From: Pseudopyrenochaeta lycopersici
Lineage: Eukaryota; Ascomycota; Dothideomycetes; Pleosporales; Pseudopyrenochaetaceae
Reading direction: 5' to 3'
DNA: 64,000 nt
Assembly (NCBI GenBank): GCA_003313425.1
Contig: NHZP01000022.1
Coordinates: 620,001 to 684,000, forward strand
Within the stretch, counting starts at the first letter, position 1, and the number at the start of each line of letters is the position of its first letter. The notes below the pieces were generated by a model, which was not told the DNA's origin, searched no databases, and worked only from the letters and a program-made list of their open reading frames with translations. Shown here one piece after another: positions 57,579 through 64,000 of this stretch. The position numbers were made by a program, and so were the translations under genes.

Positions 57579-59432
57579 ATGCGCGAGGTCAACTTCAGCA
57601 TCCCCAATGCCAACAAGGCCTCGGTCGGCATCACCACCGCCCTCTATGACCGCCGTGCCCTCGACTGCACCTCGACCCTCCCGCTGATCAATTCACTCAA
57701 CCATCTCGCCTATCTCACCACCTCATCTGCACGCATACGGGACATCCTGACCGTCGATGGCGGCATCGAGCGCCTGATATGCATCCTCAAAGAAGGCCGG
57801 AGCAAGGACATGATGGACATGTGGAAGTGGAACCTCGCCTTTCAATGCATCTTCAACATTGGCGTGCGAGGCTCCGAGAATGTCAGGACACGCGTAGTCG
57901 AGGCCGACATGGTCCCCGTCATCGCCACTATCCTCGACAACTACATCAAGGTCGTCGACAAGTGCAGGGCGAGGGCCGAAGCTGAGTTGCACAGATCCGC
58001 TCGTCTCGGCACCTCCAGCCGACACCACTCATCACGGTCAGGTGAGATGGCATCCAGTTCCGGCCACAGGTCGGATCGATCGCGCCGTGCTATCCCTCCA
58101 CCAATCGAGATCCCTCAGGCTTTCACCCAAACACCAATGGACTTCCACATGGCCGATGCTGCTCCCACACCGGCCTTTTCGCTGAGCTCTCCGCCAGAGC
58201 GCACCACCTTTGCCCGCGGCCGTCCCTCTCACCACCACCATCATCATCATCGTAGCCATGAAAGCCGGGCACAGCTGTTCGTCGGCGTTGGAAACAACAC
58301 CCGCAACCTTGGGCAGCCTCTTGTCACTGCCTTGCCATCCATGGATGCCGCTACCGACGCGTTTGCACTACGGCCCGTACGAGACGCTGATCGACTGCCC
58401 TCCATGCTACCCGCTCTGCAGGGGGAGATCACTTCCCAACCCGAGTCGCCAACTACGCCAAGCGCCCCGGCAGTACGTCAGTCCAGCCCAAGAGCGGGGC
58501 TTCTTCGAACTCGCCGTCGGCCTTCCATTCGACACCAGCTATCCGTCTCCGGCGAGTCTGATCTCGAGGCTCAACAGGATGATATGTCTGCAGAAGACGC
58601 CACAGTGGCCGGTCCAGCTGTGAACGAGCCGATTGTGGGCATTCAGAATGGGGAGATCAACATGGCCGACATTGTCGATAATGCAGAGATGCTGGACGCC
58701 GGCAACACGCCCGTCCCGATCGCAGCACCCTCTGATGGCACAGACGAAAACAACGAGACGTTCAACATCACACACCGCCCAGCCCTCGATGGCAGCCTCA
58801 TCAACCCCACTACCACCCCACCAAACAATCCCATCACAGGATTCTCGCCAATGCAGCCTGCCATCAACGTCGTAAACACCAACCCCCCACCGCCATGGTA
58901 CCCACGCTATGCGCAAGACCGAAACGCGACTGCAGGCGTACTGGCTGCCATGCCCCGCGACGAAGATGTTCTCATGTCTCTGCAATTACTGGCCTACGTC
59001 TCCAAGTACTGCAACCTCCGATCGTACTTCCAAAAGTCACATCTCGTACCCAAGCTGAAGATTGGGTCTGACCTACAATTGCTGGATGGGGAATCATCTA
59101 GCCCCAAAGCAGTAGAGGAGGAAGAGGAGGAGCTCGAGGAGTACGAACTACCTGACGACTTCAACATCTTCCCCCTCGTCGAACAATTCACCGTACGACA
59201 TCACACCTCAGACATGCAGTACTGGGCAAGCGTTGTTATGCGCAACCTTTGCCGGAAAGACGACTCTCGTGGGGGCATTCGACAATGTGCCTACTACCAA
59301 TGCGGACGCTGGGAGGAATACACTCGCCAGTTCGCAAAGTGCCGCCGTTGCCGACGGACCAAGTACTGCAGTAAAGAGTGCCAAAAAAGCGCCTGGGTGT
59401 TCCATCGCCACTGGTGCGTCGCTGCCAGCTAG
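57579..59432 (+). CDS. samB: MYND zinc-finger protein SamB / Mub1
   Basis: One exon, 617 aa, from the ATG at 57579 (MREVNFSIPNANKASVG), which is the conserved family start; the open frame upstream has no ATG. Residues 1-150 form an armadillo-like helical part (ALDCTSTLPLINSLNHLAYL, WKWNLAFQCIFNIGVRG). The middle is long and disordered, with a His run (seven His) and Pro/Ser stretches. An acidic run (EEEEEELEE) precedes the C-terminal MYND finger at about 570-612: CAYYQCGRWE, FAKCRRCRRTKYCSKECQKSAW and HRHWC. In Aspergillus, SamB affects septation and conidiophore polarity; yeast Mub1 works with the Ubr2-Rad6 ubiquitin ligase to destroy Rpn4. Both are family knowledge. Confidence 0.93.
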   Translation: MREVNFSIPNANKASVGITTALYDRRALDCTSTLPLINSLNHLAYLTTSSARIRDILTVDGGIERLICILKEGRSKDMMDMWKWNLAFQCIFNIGVRGSENVRTRVVEADMVPVIATILDNYIKVVDKCRARAEAELHRSARLGTSSRHHSSRSGEMASSSGHRSDRSRRAIPPPIEIPQAFTQTPMDFHMADAAPTPAFSLSSPPERTTFARGRPSHHHHHHHRSHESRAQLFVGVGNNTRNLGQPLVTALPSMDAATDAFALRPVRDADRLPSMLPALQGEITSQPESPTTPSAPAVRQSSPRAGLLRTRRRPSIRHQLSVSGESDLEAQQDDMSAEDATVAGPAVNEPIVGIQNGEINMADIVDNAEMLDAGNTPVPIAAPSDGTDENNETFNITHRPALDGSLINPTTTPPNNPITGFSPMQPAINVVNTNPPPPWYPRYAQDRNATAGVLAAMPRDEDVLMSLQLLAYVSKYCNLRSYFQKSHLVPKLKIGSDLQLLDGESSSPKAVEEEEEELEEYELPDDFNIFPLVEQFTVRHHTSDMQYWASVVMRNLCRKDDSRGGIRQCAYYQCGRWEEYTRQFAKCRRCRRTKYCSKECQKSAWVFHRHWCVAAS

Positions 59433-60487
59433 TGGGCTGGACAAACGTATTTTCTAATTCTTGATACCTTTTACCATCATCGTCAACTTGGGTTCCATCA
59501 TCTTCTGGCCGCATACTGCATGGCGCTGGGCTTTCTCATAGTTTTGAAAGTTTTATACTTAATGAGCGACACGACTACCGATACCACCAACAGACTGCCT
59601 TCTGGAGGACATCTATGCGAGAGGGATTTGCAAATAGGAGGATCAATGGCTCAGTATACAGTGAGCTGGACTGCCTTCTGGGTCATAGCATATTGCTAGC
59701 GGAGTACTATTAGTTGAAAACGGAGTCGCATTTGGATCTGGAGTAGTGTGTAGGTGGTTCATTGCAATTGATTCGCATTTGGACCTCAATCATGCTTTGT
59801 GCTTTTTTGTCGCTTTACGTTCTCAATGTCTATTGTCTATTACTCTCTGTCCTCACGAGCGAATTTGGGGGTTTGTTTCACAGTATCTTTAGCCGGCAAA
59901 GCATAGTTCAACATTGCAGCTTTCAACCATATTTCAGCCTATGCACCGTGATTGAAGTCGAGTGTGCCAATGCTGCAGCAAACCAGTAAGACGTGTTCAA
60001 TACTCGGCTTGATCACAGGTAGGGTAGCTCGTCGTCCAGACACACGGTTTGCACGTGTGAGGCTGTTTCAGCAGGCGCGCGTATACATACATGACTGTGG
60101 ATGGTCCACTGGGATCGAACGCGGGGGCAGTGCACTTGTGGGAAAAGCCGTCACGTCAGTCCCTGAATAGCCTCGAGCTGCAGGGGTTCCACAGTTGGGG
60201 TCGGTTGCATCATGTAGTGCGTCGGAATATGGAACAGCTGGGTCGCGCTCGCGTTCGTTACCAGCCTCACTACGGTGTAAATAATATTTTTCCCTTTGCG
60301 GACCTCGTATATGCTAGAATATGCATGCAAAGAACGTGGGGTTCCTACAGGGTGCCGCGTAACTGCCAGGACGCCTCAAGGACCGACGAGCCGCTAGATC
60401 CAACGGACTTGGGCGGGACGTAGGTAAGGCTGATCTTGCGCCATTTCATCTCATCTTCATACACGACGCGTGGAATGGTTTTCGACA
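59433..60487. other. Intergenic interval between samB and the flippase gene
   Basis: About 1.05 kb with no supported gene. A GATCGAAC motif at 60114-60121 looks like part of a tRNA T-loop on the minus strand, but the stems do not pair. Confidence 0.4.
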
Positions 60488-63400
60488 ATGTCTTCAGGAG
60501 CTGGAGACCTCCCGGGCGCCCCAAATGGAGGCCATGGTGGTAATGGAGGCGGAGGAATTCGCAGGCGTTACTCGGCGCCACACGACGAAGAAGAAATGTC
60601 ACCGACGACGCGCAGCACGGCAGCGAGCGCGAGCCCAGCGCACTCGGAAATAAACCCAGATGACGTGCCTGTGTCTCGAACTTCGGCCATAGAGCATACT
60701 TCACGACCTTCGATATCCCGTCTATCCACCGATGCATCGCATCGAGTCCGCTTCTCCACCGATGTCGAACGGCAGGGCCCAGGGCGAAGATCGAGTTTGG
60801 CAGAGCAGAGCGCGCACATTGATGCAGTCACGCAGGCTGAGAATGCATCTGGCGCGAAGAAGAGACCTGGAACTCCGGATTTAACGATTGACACGCGTGA
60901 GGTTTCTCCGGACGGCGAGAGCAGAAGCACAGCACATGGGAGCGGAAGTGTACCGGCAGCAATATCACCAGTCTCACCACGCAATACCGGAAATCGCTCG
61001 CCACTTTCTCCCACCACCCGCAATCGCGGATACTCGCTACGCAGCGCGCTATTTAGGAAGAACGTTCATGAGACTGCGCAGCCTTCAGGCTCGAACATTG
61101 AGCTTGATGAAGGCGTGGGAAGTTCTCACACCCGGATGGGACAGATTCAGGAATCCCCAGAACATGGAGCGCTACCCAAGGGCGGAGACCCCATTGTCTC
61201 GGTTCGTCCGGAACAGATGGAATATGCCTCCTCAGGCTCGGACTTATCCAAGGCCAAACTGGGCAAAGGCCCGATTGCACTCCCCCACTACGATACTTGG
61301 CTACACGGTAAAGGATCTAAGAAGAAGCCCGGTATTGTCAAGAAGACTCGCGACTTTGCAGAGCAGGCTCGGAAGTTTATCTTCAGGATCAAAGACATAC
61401 CGCCAAGCAAAGACGGACGACACATCTTGTTGGATGCAACACGCAAACAACCACTCAACGACGAACGAACAAACCAGCCATATACCAGCAACTGGATACG
61501 ATCTACACGATACTCCGCTTGGAATTTTATACCCCGCCAACTCGTGGCGCAGTTCTCCAAGCTTGCCAATTTCTACTTTCTTGTTATTTCTATTTTGCAG
61601 ATGATACCCGGTCTTAGTACGACAGGCCAGTTTACAACTATCGTGCCGTTGCTATTTTTCGTCACACTCTCCATTGCGAAGGAAGGCTATGATGACTTGA
61701 GAAGATATCGACTCGACAAGGCGGAGAACAATCGAGAGGCGATGGTGCTACGCGCGAGCCCCTCAGCAGCGTTCAAGCGCGGATCTACGGGTGATGAAAG
61801 CTTGACTTCGTCAACTCCTGAGGTGCTCAATTGGGAGACAATCAAATGGCAAGACATCAATGTTGGAGACATCATCAAACTGGACAGAAACGATGCCGCT
61901 CCGGCAGATCTGGCGCTCCTGCATACCAATGGAGAGAATAGCGTTGCTTACGTCGAGACCATGGCGCTAGATGGCGAGACGAACCTTAAAAGCAAACAGA
62001 CGACGGCGTCAATGTCAAAGACCATCCTTAGGCAAGAGGATGTGCTTAGAACTGATGCCGAATTCGTCATCGAAGACCCAAATCGAGATCTGTACAGCTT
62101 CGAGGGACGCGTAATGGTAGACGGCAAGCAAGCACCACTCACGCTCAACGAAATCATCTTCCGAGGAAGCATCCTTCGAAATACACCCGATGCTATTGGC
62201 ATGGTCATTTACTCTGGCGAGGAGTGCCGTATCCGCATGAACGCTAACAAGAACCCTCGAATCAAGGCTCCAGCGTTGCAAGGTTTGGTCAACCGCATTG
62301 TCATTCTCATCGTCGTGTTTGTGTTGGCTCTTTCCATCTTCAACGCTGTTGCTTACAAGATCTGGCAACGCCACGAAGACGACATGTGGTTTCTTTCCGA
62401 CGCAACGGTCGCTTTTTTCCCAAGCTTGACGTCCTTCATCATCATGTTCAACACCATGATTCCGCTCTCCCTATATGTCAGTTTGGAAATCGTCAAGCTT
62501 GCGCAGATGTTCTTCCTGCATACGGACATCGACATGTACGACCCAATCTCAGACACTCCGTGCGAACCCCGCACGTCAACAATCAACGAGGAACTTGGTC
62601 AGATCAGTTACATTTTCTCCGACAAGACTGGCACGCTCACCGACAACTCGATGAAATTCCGCAAATTGAGTGTTGCAGGAGTGGCATATCTCCACGACGC
62701 TGATTTACAGGACAAGCAGAAGAAGAAGTTGATACATAAAACGAGGAAGAAGGGGAAGCAGCCGGCCAAGAACAGGAAAAGCGTTCGTTCGGCGAAGGAT
62801 GTCTTACCTGAGGAACCAGCGACGCCTGGTGTCGAGATCGGCGAACCGACAGACGGCGTGGAAGAGGCGACAGCCTCGCAATGGCGATCCAATGCAAGGC
62901 CCGGCAAAGCTTCACGACAATACCGAACCCAAGACATGCTCGCCTATATACAAAGGAAACCGCACACTCCATTCTCGAAGAAGGCTCGCATGTTCCTCCT
63001 TTCCCTCGCGCTGTGCCACACCTGTCTCCCTGAAATCCAAGAAAATGGCGAAACGCATTTCATGGCCTCTTCTCCTGATGAACTCGCTCTTGTGCAGGCA
63101 GCACAAGATATGGGCTTCTTGCTCATCAACCGCGACGTGCATACCATCACCCTGAAGATGATGCCTTCTGGACCAGATGGTGAACCTGTTCTCGAGAAAT
63201 ATGAGATTCTGGATGTTATTGAGTTCTCCAGCAAGCGGAAGAGGATGTCAATCGTTCTTCGCTTCCCGGATGGCCGTGTCTGTATCATGTGCAAGGGTGC
63301 TGACTCTATCGTTATGCAACGCTTGAAGCTGGCTACGCTTGCCAACAAGAAGATGGTCGAGATCGAGCGCCGTGCTAATAAGCGGAAGAGCATGGAAGCA

Positions 63401-64000
63401 CAGCATGCAATTGCTCGAATGAGTGAACAACTTGAGCGCAAGAGCAGCATAGGAGGCCGTAAGAGCAGCGTCGGTGGACGGAAGAGCTTGACGTTTGGTC
63501 AGAGTGCTAGGGCTAGTCTGAATCTAGGCAGACCGTCTCTTGCAAGGAGCAGCATAGGTGGTCGCGGTTCGCAATCTGCGCGAGATGAGATGGACCAGTG
63601 GCTGCGCCAGCGTGAGAACGATCACCTCGACATTGAATCCATTGATGAAGATTCGCCAATGCAGACTCCTCGCCAATCAGGCCTCGATCGCTTCTCCATG
63701 GCTTTCTCGGAAGCGCGCAGCTCGATGCAGCTAGAGGAGATGGAGGCCATGGTTGACGAGAACATTGCGGGAGATGACTCGGCGGTCATCGAGCGGTGTC
63801 TTCAGCACATCAACGAGTTCGCTACAGAGGGGCTGCGCACCCTTCTTTATGGATACAAATTCCTGAACGAGGATGAGTATCAGACATGGAAGAAGGGATA
63901 TCTAGAAGCAACCACGAGTCTTGTCGACCGCACACGACTGATTGAAGAGGCCGGCGATATGATCGAACAGGATCTGGATCTTTGCGCTGCTACGGCTATT
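60488..64000 (+). CDS. DNF3: P4-type ATPase (phospholipid flippase), Dnf3-like, 5' part
   Basis: An uninterrupted frame of 1171 codons runs from the ATG at 60488 to the window edge with no stop. Residues 1-320 are a Ser/Thr/Arg-rich cytosolic tail. The first span region is NWIRSTRYSAWNFIPRQL and FYFLVISILQMIPG. The actuator motif DGETNLK is at 495-501. The phosphorylation site FSDKTGTLTDN has its Asp at 712. A long basic insert (KLIHKTRKKGKQ) then leads to the nucleotide-binding part (ASSPDELALVQAA, EFSSKRKRMSIVLRFPDG, CKGADSIVM). A second insert of SIGGRKSSVGGRKS-type repeats lies near residue 990. P4 ATPases move aminophospholipids to the cytosolic leaflet; Dnf3 acts in the trans-Golgi and plasma membrane. 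The last catalytic and membrane parts lie outside the window. Confidence 0.93.
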   Translation, partial: MSSGAGDLPGAPNGGHGGNGGGGIRRRYSAPHDEEEMSPTTRSTAASASPAHSEINPDDVPVSRTSAIEHTSRPSISRLSTDASHRVRFSTDVERQGPGRRSSLAEQSAHIDAVTQAENASGAKKRPGTPDLTIDTREVSPDGESRSTAHGSGSVPAAISPVSPRNTGNRSPLSPTTRNRGYSLRSALFRKNVHETAQPSGSNIELDEGVGSSHTRMGQIQESPEHGALPKGGDPIVSVRPEQMEYASSGSDLSKAKLGKGPIALPHYDTWLHGKGSKKKPGIVKKTRDFAEQARKFIFRIKDIPPSKDGRHILLDATRKQPLNDERTNQPYTSNWIRSTRYSAWNFIPRQLVAQFSKLANFYFLVISILQMIPGLSTTGQFTTIVPLLFFVTLSIAKEGYDDLRRYRLDKAENNREAMVLRASPSAAFKRGSTGDESLTSSTPEVLNWETIKWQDINVGDIIKLDRNDAAPADLALLHTNGENSVAYVETMALDGETNLKSKQTTASMSKTILRQEDVLRTDAEFVIEDPNRDLYSFEGRVMVDGKQAPLTLNEIIFRGSILRNTPDAIGMVIYSGEECRIRMNANKNPRIKAPALQGLVNRIVILIVVFVLALSIFNAVAYKIWQRHEDDMWFLSDATVAFFPSLTSFIIMFNTMIPLSLYVSLEIVKLAQMFFLHTDIDMYDPISDTPCEPRTSTINEELGQISYIFSDKTGTLTDNSMKFRKLSVAGVAYLHDADLQDKQKKKLIHKTRKKGKQPAKNRKSVRSAKDVLPEEPATPGVEIGEPTDGVEEATASQWRSNARPGKASRQYRTQDMLAYIQRKPHTPFSKKARMFLLSLALCHTCLPEIQENGETHFMASSPDELALVQAAQDMGFLLINRDVHTITLKMMPSGPDGEPVLEKYEILDVIEFSSKRKRMSIVLRFPDGRVCIMCKGADSIVMQRLKLATLANKKMVEIERRANKRKSMEAQHAIARMSEQLERKSSIGGRKSSVGGRKSLTFGQSARASLNLGRPSLARSSIGGRGSQSARDEMDQWLRQRENDHLDIESIDEDSPMQTPRQSGLDRFSMAFSEARSSMQLEEMEAMVDENIAGDDSAVIERCLQHINEFATEGLRTLLYGYKFLNEDEYQTWKKGYLEATTSLVDRTRLIEEAGDMIEQDLDLCAATAI

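Noticed and set aside
60090..60190. tRNA-like T-loop on the minus strand (GTTCGATCCC)
   Set aside because: Flanking bases do not form the T stem or acceptor stem and no A box lies at the right distance.

Overview
The window is nuclear DNA of a filamentous ascomycete, most likely a dothideomycete of the Pleosporales type (inference). The evidence is as follows. Nearly every multi-exon gene is joined by short GT-AG introns, mostly 41-120 nt, with CTRAY-like branch sites. There are three heterokaryon-incompatibility (HET) type genes, small cysteine-rich secreted proteins, a Pth11-like rhodopsin-fold protein, a Zn2Cys6 regulator, and core genes (GCD2, RRP5, cdt2, GDA1, samB/MUB1, DNF3) that all read as fungal. 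I see no prokaryotic, viral or organellar gene.

Layout. Positions 1-2.2 kb hold an F-box gene start and the eIF2B-delta gene (GCD2). From 2.2 to 20.7 kb lies a sparse accessory stretch with a probably broken Kre9-like surface-protein gene, three HET-type genes and two spliced small secreted proteins of 132 and 74 aa, each with six cysteines. From 20.7 to 28.8 kb two housekeeping genes diverge from a shared promoter: RRP5 (ribosome assembly) on the minus strand and a Cdt2-like WD40 protein on the plus strand. From 29.9 to 45.9 kb there is a mosaic: a Thr-rich secreted protein, an AT-rich gene-poor stretch (31-33.5 kb), a MARVEL-like membrane protein divergent from a Zn2Cys6 regulator, a PPPDE-thioredoxin-PUL fusion, a cytochrome P450 and a rhodopsin-fold membrane protein. 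From 45.9 to 50.2 kb there is almost no gene, but there is a 45/42-bp minisatellite. From 50.2 to 64 kb the core genome returns: an EF-hand-like protein, GDA1 (Golgi GDPase), a CorA-type Mg transporter with GQN in place of GMN, SamB/Mub1, and a 3.5-kb open 5' part of a Dnf3-type P4 ATPase that runs off the end.

How the parts relate. There is no operon-like arrangement and no obvious biosynthetic cluster; the P450 stands without a backbone enzyme. The most distinctive segment is 6.9-20 kb, where allorecognition/cell-death type HET genes alternate with short secreted proteins in gene-poor DNA, a typical accessory pattern in plant-associated ascomycetes. Gene models were built by hand from frame continuity, GT/AG sites and branch sites. 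Every multi-exon model reported as a CDS sums to a whole number of codons.
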